A DNA stretch of 64,000 nt from Sinonovacula constricta. Taxonomy: Eukaryota > Mollusca > Bivalvia > Cardiida > Solecurtidae. Below, piece after piece: positions 10,901 to 23,295 of the stretch. The notes under the pieces were generated by a model, which searched no databases, was not told the DNA's origin, and saw only the letters and a list, made by a program, of their open reading frames with translations. How positions within the stretch are numbered: the stretch's first letter is position 1; every line of letters starts with the position of its first letter. A program made the translations under genes and the position numbers. Location of the stretch: the NCBI GenBank assembly GCA_007844125.1, contig CM017563.1, forward strand, positions 786,501 through 850,500, in the 5' to 3' direction.

Positions 10901-11235
10901 GAGTTTTTTTCCTAACGATGCGTATCGTCACAGAACCGAAAAACAGTACAATTCTAAATGGCTCATCTCGCTTTCGCTGCTCGCCTAGTTTTTTTTTTCT
11001 TTCTTTTTTTAAAAAAAAAAACAACCTGTACGTCATGTGACGTCACTTATGATTTTACTATCAGAAATTTCAGGAATTGCGTTCGCAATCTTCCGTTAAG
11101 GTGCGCTTTATACACATTTCATAGCACAGGTAAATCGACGTAGACCGACGGAAATTTTTAGGCTAGTCTTATCTATTAACCATAAATATTCAAATAAAAA
11201 AAACAATATTCGTCAACCCAGGTACTCTTTAAGCT
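10901..11235 (+). repeat. Uninterrupted relative of the hAT-bearing repeat
   Basis: Aligns with 6463-6487 plus 6838-7114 and then with 9314-9330. It reads through TCGTCAACCCAGGTACTC, where the other copy carries the hAT element, and so records the pre-insertion site. It has A/T-rich homopolymer growth near 10989-11022. Confidence 0.7.
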
Positions 11236-11387
11236 CAACTTCATAAATAGAATGGGAATGGTTATATTTTATCACGTAGTTAAGTGCGTGGCTCAAATAC
11301 GTATCGTCCGTTTATCATATTTATTTAGAAAATTTAATATGAATGTTATTGCTACGATGAGATATGTCTATTAATAAAACATCGCCT

Positions 11388-11889
11388 TAAAGGTGGTATC
11401 CAACAGTTTGCTTATATCAAATACATGTGGTACTATCTTTCCCTGTTTGAGGGAGATTTCCCTTTATTTCTGCATAAACACATACTCTAGTGCGAGCAAA
11501 CGTGATTTTAATCACTTAGACGGAACAAATATTTAAAAAAAATCGATCTCAATGTTCGTTCTTTCTAAATTTATATTAATTGGCACTATGGGGATATCTG
11601 CTAAAAATAAACGTCGACGTCAGAGCAGATTAGCCGAATGCTGATATTACGTGATCTCAACAGTAAATGGTCCCATATTTTAAAGGTTTAATATAAGCTC
11701 ACTGCGCAGCGTAGCTCAGATAGGAAACACATGTTTGTAATGACGAATGAGTGTTTTGTTTTACTTTTTGCATAGACATCAAAAAACTACTTTTTGCAGG
11801 ATCGTTTGAGGTATCAATAAGTTATTGACTGTTGATTGTTGAAAAGAAAGGAAGAAATGGCCCATTAAACCATCGGATACCACCTTTAA
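11388..11889 (-). mobile_element. MITE-1 copy
   Basis: Both termini are present with TTAA at 11388-11391 and 11886-11889. The inner order is reversed compared with the + copies: TTTGCTTATATCAAATACAT comes first and the reversed GATCTCAACAG/GGTCCC block follows. Confidence 0.8.
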
Positions 11890-12217
11890 TACTAAAATAT
11901 TTGTCTTCATTATGCTCTGCTTGTTATAATATTGTAATTTTGAAAACGCAACATTCTATAAACATTCACGTTTTCCTTAAAATTGCGGGGGAAAACGACT
12001 GTTACACTCAGTTGTAATTTGCAATAATATGGCAAAACTAACTTAAACACGTGTATTTTGCGCCAATTAATGTGTAGATGGATTTATTGATTTCCAACAT
12101 GGGAGTGATGATGACGATTATGATTATGAGGAAGAGGCGGAGGATAATGATAATGATAGTGGTGACGGTGCTGCCGCCGCCACTGCTTTGCTGCTATTGA
12201 TTATTATGATGGTGATA

Positions 12218-12279
<62 letters not shown>

Positions 12280-13018
12280 AAAATCTCTGTCATTTGTGCG
12301 TTAACAGTCAAAAGCAAATAGTAAAATTTCCGTAGCAATGACAATCCACTCCAAACATTTAAGATTTATAGACCTTATCGGTTCAAAGGGCAAATGTTAT
12401 TAAATAATAAATGAACTACGAGGGTATAAAGTATATTGTCTAATTCGTGCTTACTATACTAACGTAGTTTGGTGATTTTATGTTAGAGTTTGCCTTAAGC
12501 TAATGTGAGCCACGTGCTTTGGTCACAGTTTGTCTGTTTGTCCAATTTTCACTTTAGTTTGTTCAGGAAAGCAATTTTGTTGAACCACACTAAAATGGTA
12601 AAATATAATTTCTGCTAATTATATAACACATTTAAATGAGCCTGCTGTCATTCGACGACTGTGTCATCTTTTTGGTTGGGGGAATCAAAAGCTCAAAAGC
12701 GTCGTGACGCTATTAATCTGCTTTAGCTGTTTTAAAGGTACTGTGTGTCAATAGGCCCGAATTAAACAACAATAACAATAACAACAACAATACACACATA
12801 AACAAAGAAAATAAGAACAACAAGGAAAACAAACTAAAACCATCACAACAAAAAAGAACAAAATAATAAAATGAAATAAAAAATGTAAAAACTAAACAAA
12901 AACAAAAACAGAACAAATTAATATAATGAAAAAACAGCAAAAGGTAAGACCACATTAAATGATTTATCAAACTTATTGCGTTAGTAACAGTTGTTTATAA
13001 ACGTCTGGATGGTCAAGT
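11890..13018. other. Gene-free stretch with simple repeats
   Basis: Contains a (GAT)n tract at 12205-12279, preceded by an impure GA/AT-rich run from about 12105, and an A/C-rich low-complexity region at 12760-12945. No gene is recognised. Confidence 0.6.
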
Positions 13019-13368
13019 ACAATCGGAACACCTCGGATAATTCATGAATCTTCTCTAGGATGCATGTAGGTAGTCGGACCACCTCGGCTATTTCCCTAAA
13101 TGGGACTACGTTTGTGACAGACGGCAAAATAAAGATGGCAGCTCCGATTATAGCTCTCTAGAGTTCGATGCCTGTAAAACTTCCATTTTTGGCGGCTTAA
13201 AATTTAAATCATCAAATTTTAATTATCCCAGCGCAGCAGACACGCAGCTGTCAAACGATGGCATTGTTTATGTTTTGTGCGAACAACGTTTCAGGCATAT
13301 TCTTCCGACTTGACTTCCGGCGTACAAAACGATCGCGATTTCATTAAGTATCATTGCACCAAATACAA
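13019..13368 (-). mobile_element. MITE-2 copy, inverted partner
   Basis: Aligns along its length with the reverse complement of 14707-15099. Shared landmarks include CACCTCGGATAATT, GGTAGTCGGA, AAGATGGCAGCTC, and GCATATTCTTCCGACTT. The far end near 13368 has lost the terminal repeat. Downstream, 13384-13404 carries a B-box-like GGTTCGAATCC from some other tRNA-derived fragment. Confidence 0.7.
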
Positions 13369-14706
13369 GTAGTTATAATCGATGCCGCCGGTTCGAATCC
13401 CGCATGTGCGATTTATATATTAACAGAGATTTAGTAAATTGCATTTAGACTGATTCAATATCTATAGATTTGTTTATCATTTTCTGAATTAAATAAACTG
13501 TCAACTAATGACATGTAATTGACAGACATTACCTTGGAACACATTAATAATATTTTGTCTCTAAACTGCGCTTGCGGAAATATGCGTCAAGTCTTTATTC
13601 ATTCATAAGCAAAACGTTGATCAACTTGATAAAAAAAAATCAGAACTACCACTGATATTAACATCTAAACTACTTCTCGACTAAAGCGAACAGGGTAATT
13701 GTAATAGTGCCAAAACACAGAGACGAGACATAACACAAAAAAGAAAAATAAAAAAACAGCAGTTACCGCATTGCAACGTTCAGTCGGTAAATGGACCGAC
13801 TGCTTAAACCTTGTTTTGGAGCGCTCCAACCTCAGACTTCCTGAGAGTTTTTCTATCAAACAAACAGTGTAAATAAAAATATCCCATCAAAGTGAGACAA
13901 CTAACAGAACATCCCTTCATCAAGAGTTTAAACTGATAAAATAAACTAATATACAGGCAAAAAGAACTAGTAATGTAATAAACAATGAACATATGTTTAA
14001 TATGTACAGTAGATAAAAGCCTCGACAACCTAAAAGTTCAAAAGGAGAGAGTAATTTGAAATGCAATAATTTTAATGCATTTGCCTACAGAAGGTTCTGA
14101 AGCGTTTGATTCCCGCAACAAAAACATCTGATTCAATGTTATCAGCGGCAATTTTGTAATCCTTCTTTCCCTTAAATCAAGTCGCTTGTTTGCGTTTTGT
14201 AAACATTTACACAGATGCAAAACAGATGTATGGTAAATAGTCAGATGTTTATCTTAAGTGCATGAGATCAGAGATAATGTTGGTTTTTCAATAAATTGTA
14301 TGTCCATTTACTTTAATGCTTCCATCCAATATTCATATTTGTTAAATATTTGTTAAATCGAGAAATTACGTTGTGCCAATTAAGTCAAAACCTTATTATT
14401 TAAAAATCTAATTGTTGGCAATACCGCAAATGCAAATCGAGTAGGTTGCATTGCCCGGACTGATAAGAATGAACTCACTTGACAATGACATTCGACTATA
14501 TTTTTATTGGGTTATTAAATATTGTTTTCACCAATACGAGCATCTTTCACTTTAGATGCACAAGAAGGTGGCAGCAACCAAAGTATACAAACTTTTGGCA
14601 AAAACCGCTACGGCCATTGTGTATCGCGGTACTATAATGACTTAGCTCATTATCGCAATATACCGGTATTCACGCGACAGCCCTAATATTTAAAATACCT
14701 ATAGGA
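13369..14706. other. Gene-free stretch
   Basis: Holds the repeat R3 at 13757-13855 and otherwise AT-rich sequence without a recognised gene. Confidence 0.45.
13757..13855 (-). repeat. Dispersed repeat R3
   Basis: On the minus strand it reads GGTTTAAGCAGTCGGTCCAT and then ACCGACTGAACGTTGCAATG, matching the + copy at 18878-18982. The two halves CAGTCGGT / ACCGACTG can pair as a hairpin. Confidence 0.6.
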
Positions 14707-15099
14707 GCAATTGGAACTCCTCGGGGAATTCCGTCCTCGGGACAATCATCCCTCGGATGTATCTGGTGCAATGAGACTTACAGAAATCACGATCGTTTTG
14801 TTCGCCGGAAGTCGGAAGAATATGCTTAAAATGTAGTTCGCACAAAACATAAACAATGGCGTTGTTTAACAGCTGTGTCTTTGCTGCGCCGGGTAAATTA
14901 AACTCGGATGATTTAAATTTGAAGCAGCCACAAAGTGTAGTTGAACAGGCATTGTACTATAGAGAGCTGTTTTCCGAGCTGCCATCTTTGTTTTGACTGT
15001 CACAAAAGAGGTCCCCTTTAGGGAAATGGCAGAACTAATCCGACTACCTATATACATCCGAGAGATGATTCGTTAATTATCCGAGGTGCTTCGGTTGCT
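14707..15099 (+). mobile_element. MITE-2 copy, complete
   Basis: The ends are imperfect inverted repeats of about 50 bases: GGAACTCCTCGGGGAATT and CATCCCTCGGATGTATCTGG at the left, mirrored by CATCCGAGAGATGATTCGTT and AATTATCCGAGGTGCTTCGG at the right. It has no transposase. A diverged inverted copy lies 1.3 kb upstream. Confidence 0.7.
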
Positions 15100-15269
15100 T
15101 TTAGGAGTAGACGATGGAACTGCTGGTTCACATAAACATATCTAGCGAGCTATACACATCTGTGACGAGATCATAAATTTTCACTGTACTAAATGTGTGT
15201 TAATTTAATTGTACATTTAAGTGTTTAACGGGTAACAGAATGGGAATGAAGCCAGCTGGTGTATATATA

Positions 15270-15758
15270 TTAAAGGTGGTATCTGACTGTTTGGACCAAA
15301 GTTATTTTCATTAAACATCTTAGTACCCGTAGTTATCTGAAAAGATCTCGCAAAAAATCTGTTTACCGATGCCCTACACCTGTCTGAAAAGTGAACCATA
15401 ACGCCACGGTCGTCATTATAAATTTCCTATCTGAGACACGTTGCACAGTTAGCTATTTTTAAACCAAGAAAACCACGTGACCACATATGCGATAGCTCAT
15501 TCACGCCATCCGCAGTGACATCGATGTCTGTATTTAGTAGGAATCCCAACCGTTCTTATTTATAGATGTAAAACATGAACATTTTATGTGATGACTATCG
15601 AGTTTTTCTGCCCTAAAATTGAGATTATGTTGAAAATCGTCAAAGCTTAGACCAAAGTATGACTTTTTTCTCCAGAAATTATCCACAAATACCCTAAACA
15701 GAGGTCAGTTATTTTTACATTTATTATTTATAGGAAAACTGTCGGATACCACCTTTAA
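15270..15758 (+). mobile_element. MITE-1 copy, reference for the family
   Basis: Left end TTAAAGGTGGTATCTGACTG with TTTGGACC; right end AAAACTGTCGGATACCACCT then TTAA. The terminal inverted repeats are about 22-25 bases. Every recognisable family end in this window adjoins TTAA, fitting a TTAA target duplication as in piggyBac-like elements. It is about 490 bases long with no open frame. Inner blocks such as CACGTGACCACATATGCGAT recur in the other copies. Confidence 0.85.
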
Positions 15759-15783
15759 ACTTGTCACTTTTCGAACAGCAGTA

Positions 15784-16264
15784 TTAAAGGTGGCATCCAA
15801 GAGTTTGGTCCAAATATCATTTTCTCAAATAATCTGAAAGGGACCTGCAAAAGGCTGTTAAATGATACCCTAGATATATATGTGAACAGTGACGCATAAA
15901 TCCCCTCTCGTTATTGCAAACAGGTATTTATTATCCGAGCTATTCTGCACAGTGAGCTATTTTTAAACTTGGAACCCACCTGACCACTTACTTTTAAGAT
16001 CACGTTACGTATTCGCCTTGGTAAAAAATCTATGACGTCATGTCTATTTTTAGCTGAAATTCCAATCATGGTTATTTGTAGATTTGGAAAATGGACATTT
16101 AAAACTATTAAAATCACGACTTGTGCTGTTTTACACTTGAGGTCATGTTATAAACAGCTTTTACTTAATCTAAAGTATGTTTATGCATCGATTATGCACA
16201 AATTGCCCAGAACAGGGGTAAAACATAAATAAGATATATACAAACTGTCGGATACCGGTTTTAA
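15784..16264 (+). mobile_element. MITE-1 copy
   Basis: Starts only 25 bases after the previous copy. Left end TTAAAGGTGGCATCCAAGAG; right end ACTGTCGGATACCGGTTTTAA. Shares the internal GACCACTTACTTTTAAGATC block. Confidence 0.8.
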
Positions 16265-16373
16265 CTTTATTATTTTTAATTAAGTATTCTGTTCAGTAAA
16301 CTGTGAAGTCAGCTGAATATGCATCTGGAAAGTAGTAGATTACTTACATGTACCAGGCCTTTTATCCTTATTT

Positions 16374-16851
16374 TTAAAGGAGGTTTTCACAAGTTCGGAC
16401 CATTTTTTTCGAACAGTCAAATAAATACTTGATACATGATAAAAGACGCGCGAAATGTTGATTTTTGATTGCCTACATGTATGTGAAAATTAAAACGTAA
16501 CACCACATTCGTTATTACAAAGGTATTTCCTATAATAGCCTATTGCTCGTTATTTCAAACAAAGCAAGCCACGTGACCATTTACGTTTGAGGTCACGTTA
16601 TATAATGCAAGTACACCGACCTGACGGTGATTTCTATTTTAGCAGATATCCGCATCATGCTTATTTATAGATCTGAAACAAACGAACATAAATAGCTATT
16701 CTTATAGGTATATGAAGGGTTTAGAATTTACTTAACTAAAGTACTTAAGTTTGAGTTTATGCAAACAGTATGCCCATATCCGCTAAAAAAGGCTTAATAT
16801 ACGGTTCATGTATTTGATCAATATTGACAATTTGCTGGACAGCACTTTTAA
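16374..16851 (+). mobile_element. MITE-1 copy, diverged
   Basis: Left end TTAAAGGAGGTTTTCACAAG with TTCGGACC; right end TTGCTGGACAGCACTTTTAA. The internal CCACGTGACCATTTACGTTT block confirms the family. It is the third copy in a row. Confidence 0.75.
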
Positions 16852-17008
16852 AACCGCGCAATTTCAAAGACATTAAAAATAATTGTAAATCTGAAGTGTC
16901 CTTACAAACGACCAAGGCTGGGCAATGAATCAAGATCCTGTCTACTTTATCGAAGTAATTACTAGATGTGTACTAAGTAAGGGACCCCAACTTCGATCTA
17001 ACAGTCCA

Positions 17009-17012
<4 letters not shown>

Positions 17013-17057
<45 letters not shown>

Positions 17058-17159
17058 CGTGCGTGTGCGTGTGTGTTCATACATAATCTTTCGACACATT
17101 CAAACCATAATTAGTTCACTGCTTCGGAAAATTAGTTAATTTTGAGGCACTAGTGTGCC

Positions 17160-17203
<44 letters not shown>
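17013..17203. repeat. Paired (GT)n microsatellites
   Basis: Two GT tracts, 17013-17055 and 17161-17203, are separated by about 105 bases of unique sequence. Confidence 0.9.
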
Positions 17204-17207
<4 letters not shown>

Positions 17208-18877
17208 GCGCTATAAACTAATACATATATGTGTGTGTATTTATGGTATAAAATAGTAAGATACTTTGCTTTCACCGAGAATGGTAAACACTATAAATCG
17301 TACTATGTTGTTGCTTTTTTTGTTTTTCATCAATTAAGTAAAATACTTGCATCGTGTTTTTGGTCCTTTATTCAATTGCATGCCGCCACTTAAGTTCATT
17401 AAAATAAATCGTTGTTTTAATATGTTTAATACATATACCACTAAACTAAAGGTAGGTGAGGGAGCAGAAACACATTCTCGGGATGTTGTGGTTTGGGTTC
17501 TTTATCTCGGTACCCCGTGTGCGTATGTTTGCTCAAATGACTATAGTAGCAAATAATTATGTTTAAATGACTATACGACTATATAATTGTTATACATGCA
17601 TTTGCTTTGCAACAAGGGTTCAAAATACCAATTTTGTTATCGGTAAATAGTAGTTCTTTTGCAGCAGGCTAAATATATTTATTATCATGATTTACAGGTG
17701 TAAAATATACACTAGCACCGGGTCAATCTTATAACTTAAAGTTGGCTTCTAGCCTAACTTTGAGGTTGGAAAAGATTGTAACCCCCAGACAAATATGACT
17801 CAATGAAACAACAGTAATCTCCATTGCACTGGGATTTAAAGGGGGTTTCTTGTTTGGCTTTCCCGTGCAGCTCTATTTATAGGATATGTGCAATAATTGT
17901 AAAATAGTAGGAGGAGCGTTTTCTTAACCAATGAAACTCCTTATTGATGAAGAGCATGAAAACCGATTCCGTAAAACCCCAGTTAATAAAAAGCGCGGTT
18001 AGAGTGAGAGCGACACATCACGTGACCAAAGATCATAAACGTTTTCAAACCAGGCAAAATGTCACAAGCGTCAACTTCAGGTGGAAACGGTATTTGTTTA
18101 TGAATATCTGTGTCTCACAACTCTAATAAGGAAAGATCTTGCAAATAAGAATTTGATGTTGGCTTGCTATGAGATATCTGGGTTGCTTTAATTGTATAAA
18201 GATCTAAAAGTTCAAATATTCTTGTTATTAACATCTAGGGCACGTAGCATAATTAACACTATTTTACGAAAAACTTAAATGGGATTCAGTTCAGATAGCA
18301 TAAATAAGGGTACTTTGAAGTGGTTGGTTTCGTGAGTACATAACCCACATACACTTATTTATCTTTATCTAAAAACCACTATGGATTTATTTGGCCAACA
18401 TATCCTGCCTTTGTCACCAAAAACTATTGTGCACTGAATATCTGCTGGGTTATTGCTGTTTTAATATAATTAATTACCTTTGTTCCGCCATTGAAAAAGT
18501 GATGTGTTGTTACTAGAAAGTATTTGCCTATTACCTCTAGGTGTTGTCAGTAATAGAATACACATTAAGACAGAAAGGAAAAAAAAACAGAAGAAAAAAT
18601 AAAAGACAGAGATGATAGCTCACTTATCATTTACCTGTTGTATTTTTTAGTTTAAAATAGTCATTTAGGTAATGGAGAATTTGTTTTATTTTAGATGCTA
18701 AATTAATCTTGACAACCAATGCCAAAAAAGAGAAAATGAATCACAATATAATAAAATCAAAACATGGCTATCACTTCTTCGATAACGTCACTACTTTCGT
18801 CATAACTTAAAGAACATATCAGCGCTTGGACATTTTGTATTCAAATATATCGTTTTTCTTTTCAGTGATTGTATTTG
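17204..18877. other. Gene-free stretch
   Basis: AT-rich with only short open frames. No gene, RNA or repeat family is recognised. Confidence 0.45.
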
Positions 18878-18982
18878 AGAAACGCGTCTGGAAGTGCGAG
18901 GTTAGAGCTCTGTAAAACCGGTTTAAGCACCCCAGTCGGTCCATATTGCCGACTGACCGTTCCAAGGCGGTTACTGTCGGGT
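18878..18982 (+). repeat. Dispersed repeat R3, second copy
   Basis: Contains GGTTTAAGCACCCCAGTCGG, CCATATTGCCGACTGACCGT and TCCAAGGCGGTTACTG, corresponding to the minus-strand copy at 13855-13757. The CAGTCGG/CCGACTG halves form an inverted repeat. Confidence 0.6.
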
Positions 18983-20344
18983 TTGCTCTTTTCATTTAAT
19001 GACTCATGACAAATTTGTTCTTACTTTTTGCTTGGCTTGCAGGTGACATACCTTTGTTCCGTTCCTTTTCGGAGTTTGGTATATGTTTCAATGCTCATAG
19101 GACTTAGTTATATATTCTTATTGATTTTTATACATTCTAATGAGTGTCATAATAGCATGAGTGTATCAATATGTATGCAGCAAACAATCTTTTACTTGTG
19201 TACTACTTTATCCCTAGATATTGATAATAAAACAAAGAACTTAAACATGCCACATTCTGTCATATGAGTATTGATTATTTCAAAATGCCACCTGTGAAAC
19301 CGAGAATTACATTATTGCATTAATTATGTTTATCTGTGTCATAGGACCCACTGGATACTGACAGTTGGGGTAGCAAGGCTGTCACAATGCATTGAGAGCC
19401 CAGTCGTTGGATGCAAAAGTAATAAATAATGCTTCAATGATTTCTTGTTACAGGAAGTGAACTGTTTTTAACAATGCCAAGGATTAAAAAGTCATCAGAA
19501 TATATGCTGAACATGGCAGGGATAGTCGCACAAAAGTGCACTTATTATATGCATAATATGCTGATACCCTCTTCCTTTGGGTAAATCTAATTAATGTTTT
19601 TCATCTATTTTCATATATTAAAAACTGTTATGATTTTGCCTGACATATTTCAGCTTTGTTTATTTTGTAAAATACCGAAAACGTGATTGTTAGCCCTTGC
19701 TCCTCATGGTATATGTTGCTTTGTAACCTTCTGTGACATGTCTACCACTCAAACCTATGTCATCGTAAGCCTAAAAGGCAGATATAAACAACTTACAATC
19801 AGTTGTTATTCTGTTTTATTTTCAGAAATGTATCTACCAACTGACAGAGGAGGTGGGGAAGCGGTGATGGAAACGGTTGCCAAATGACCATCTGTAGTGT
19901 TGGATGGGCTTATTGTGTCCGCCCAGCTCTGAATTGAAAAGTATCCTGCCATGGTGTGTCTGTACCAGATGCCCCCAATAGATGCACAGGTCTAGCGTGT
20001 CTGCTGTAATATGTCAACATTTGTGACCAGTAAGAATATCATTTTGTCAGATATATTAAAGTAAGTTTTGTTTTGATCAGTATGCCATTCTCTATGTTCT
20101 TGCAAGATGTTGTCTATAAATCACATGGCTTATAGGTAATTTCAAATTGATTTCATGCATGTATAAACATGATTACAATACCTTGATGTTTTGTGCCATT
20201 TTGTATAGTGATGCTTCAATATGTAACCAATGCATGTTCACTTGGAGATAATGAGTGTGTAGTAGTTTAATTTTTATGTTGTTTACCACAAACGACAGTA
20301 AAGTCATATAAAAGTGAATTAAAATTATTTAAACAAATATAAGG
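18983..20344. other. Gene-free stretch
   Basis: No convincing coding sequence. Small frames at 19028-19267 and 19687-19887 match no known family. Confidence 0.4.
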
Positions 20345-20510
20345 GTAGTTTCACAACTGGTAAGCCAAGTGTCAGGATAATGTGACAGGGTCTGGTATCA
20401 TGCCAGGTGTTGACGGAAGCTATATACAGCGAAGGCATCACTTTATCTACTCAAGTGGATAGCGCCTCTAGATAACTGAAATACTGTTCCTGGGACTATA
20501 AACCCAACAC
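20345..20510 (+). mobile_element. SINE-B copy 2, 5'-truncated
   Basis: Lacks the tRNA head. Body blocks GTGTCAGGATAATGTGACAG and GGTATCATGCCAGGTGTTGA and the 3' end TGGGACTATAAACCCAA match the other SINE-B copies. Loss of the 5' end is usual for elements inserted by reverse transcription. Confidence 0.75.
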
Positions 20511-20567
20511 AAAAAAAAACACAATGTGTGGCTTATTCACAAAAGATAAAGTAATGTGACATAATAT

Positions 20568-20949
20568 AAATGAGAATATCCAACAGTTTGCTACAGTTTG
20601 CTACATATCAAATGCATGTTACAATATTTTTTTCACTGTTTAGAGGAATCTAGGCTGAGTCTTTGCATAAACTCATACCTTAGATTATGAACACTACCTC
20701 AATTGTTCGACATTGCAAAGCATGAAACACATTGCACTGAGTATTTATTATTTCTAAACTCTAAAACAGCATAAGGGGGCTAGGGTGAGAGTAGAGGGCA
20801 GTTTCTGTTTAAAATAGTAATCAGTGATAGGGCAGATGTTTATGATGATATGATCTTTTCACATAAATGTAGGATGTCAATAAACAGTACACAATGTGAT
20901 CATTACAGGTAACATTTTTAGGGATTAAACTATTGGATACATCCTTTAA
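20568..20949 (-). mobile_element. MITE-1 copy, worn
   Basis: Left end ATAAATGAGAATATCCAACAG aligns with TTAAAGGTGGTATCCAACAG after several changes. The right end is ATTGGATACATCCTTTAA. The order TTTGCTACATATCAAATGCA shows minus orientation. It is shorter than its relatives. Confidence 0.6.
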
Positions 20950-23164
20950 ACTCGTTTCCATTCAGAGAGGGAACACTGAAAGTATAGTAGCATACACTCT
21001 CGTCTAAAATGGCCACTTTTCATGGTGCACCATTTAATGGATAAGGAAATGAGAAACTCACATCAATTATAAAGTTTATTCACATCCATAATGGAGACAT
21101 AAATATATTTTGTATGATTTGAGGACATTGACCTGGTCATAACTCATCAGAAGTCACTACACTTGCAACATGCTCCATCCAATGGCTCTCACATTCATCA
21201 AGAGGCTCTGGAAACCAGATCCGGCTTGCAGCACAAAAAATATTCAATGATTAATTTTCGTAGCTCATGTTTACATTACCAACAATATTTAAAGGGACAA
21301 TTAAGATATATATAATATTTCTGATGGCATTCGTGTCAGATCTTGGCAAAAGAACTCTTAAAGAGACAAGGCCTTAAAACGTGTGTGCCATGTAGTTCTT
21401 GTTTTGAATAGTTATATACTTGTTACTTTGTTTTACATAATTTATTATTTTTAGTTCACTCAATTTATATAATAGCATTGTTTTCATTCTCTAAATTGTA
21501 TCAAGTGTAAAATGACATTAGTAACTTTTCTTCTTCATTTGTTGATTTTCTTAAATATAATTGTCAATCTGACAGTGTTTGTAAATTACAAGCTTACAAT
21601 ATTATGTTCAGTGTGTGATTCAAATATACAAAACGTACAAGCTCAATGAAATGTCGGAGAAAAATCTGGAAAGGAAATTTAAGAAAACATTTGAACTGCT
21701 TAGCATCCTTCATTACCAAATTGAGAAAGGAAATGTTTTATAATGAGATGCACAATGAGTGCTCCATTCTTTATAAAAATAATTGACATATTTATTTTCA
21801 TTTATGTTGGTCACTGTATACGATGTACAAATTGTCAAAAGTACAGTACCATTAAAATAGTGCTTTAAAATTGTCTTATCTTTCTTTTATCCCCACTGTC
21901 AATATGTGCTTTCAAATGTTCTGCTATTTTCTTCCATCCCCTCTCTCCTGTATATTGCATGTGTGTGCATCTATAATTGTTTTAAATGTTGTTAACCCTT
22001 AGCTTGATAAACACGTATTTGTACAACTTTGGCAAATGCTGTTAATCCAGATCTGGCAAATCCCTGCTTGGAGCTTTCTGATCAGGATCTGCACTATTTG
22101 CTGCTAAATCTCTGGCAATATGTCTGGGCACCTTTGCCTGTCAATGTTAAGAAGATGACTAAGAATAAGTCTGGGTTATTAACCAATTTAGGAAGCTAAG
22201 TGTTATTTTTTTCCACAGTATTAACTTTTATCTTATTTTCAAATATAAAAAACTTTGAACCGGAATACATAATGGTGCTAAATTTTATAAAAATCTTGTC
22301 ACAAACTTTAAAAGAGAATGGTGTCTTTAAGTTGTGAGAAATTTAAGCGTTGCAAAACTTTTAAACTCTTTTAAGCAATTTAAGCCCAATAACACATACA
22401 TTTAAACTTTGCATGTGGTTCTTTATTGTCAAAAAACTACCCCAAACTGGCTAAGTCACATTAAAAGTTAAAAGGACAAAATACACTAGATTATTGTGGA
22501 TATGTGGATGTTTTATTATTCATAGGATAAGTTGTCTTCAGTATTGAATAAGTGCCGGCTTATTTCTAATACCATACATGTATACAATCAGAATTGACCA
22601 TTCAACAATACCATCTTTTAAACTTTAATTTCAAACATCCCATCATTCCGATTGTGTCGACAATAAAAACTTCATACATATATTCTTAAAAAATGCCATA
22701 TAAATATATTGATTATCGAGATTATCTTCAGATGGTTTTATCCCGAAAAAATTGAAGTGTTCATATACTGACAATAAGGTCAGAAAATACATTGAGGAAC
22801 AATAAAAAAACAAAGTATACAATTACATATAAAACATACAAGGTACGATACAGATAAAGAAGTAGATTTGGGACCATGCATTTGGATAGACATATGTTAC
22901 TTATCTGCAGTCAATATAACACAGTTCTATCGTATTTCTATGAACTGGCTTTCTCTTTATTCCTTTTTATAAGTTTTATAAGTGTTTAAAGTCACCTTTT
23001 TATTGTATTGAAAGTACACAAAAATATCGGCTTTCAAAAACAAACATGTCAATGAAAATGTCCCGAATGTGGTGGTTATCTAGTACAAACTAACCAAAGA
23101 GTAAGTGACAGTAATTTGTGTATGTATTTCTCTTTGTCTTAAGTCAAATTTAAAAATGGTTTGA
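20950..23164. other. Gene-free stretch
   Basis: More than 2 kb of AT-rich sequence without any open frame worth naming or any repeat family seen elsewhere in the window. Confidence 0.45.
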
Positions 23165-23295
23165 CCGGACCTGGTAGCGCAATCGGTAGAGCGTCGGCTC
23201 CAGGTATGGGAGGCCCCGGGTTCGATCCCGGGCCGCGACATACCAAAGTCGTTAAAAATGGTAGTGGTATAGCTCCCTTGCTAACCATCTGTAAA
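23165..23295 (+). mobile_element. SINE-B copy 3, tRNA head intact, 3'-truncated
   Basis: The best-preserved Pol III promoter of the family: A-box region TAGCGCAATCGGTAGAGCG and B box GGGTTCGATCC, followed by CGCGACATACC and the start of the SINE body (AATGGTAGTGGTATAGCTCC). The body stops near 23295. A real tRNA gene is ruled out because the body after the B box is shared with the other SINE-B copies. Confidence 0.78.

Noticed and set aside
23165..23240. Apparent tRNA gene with good A and B boxes
   Set aside because: The sequence after the B box continues into the SINE-B body shared with other copies, so it is a SINE head.
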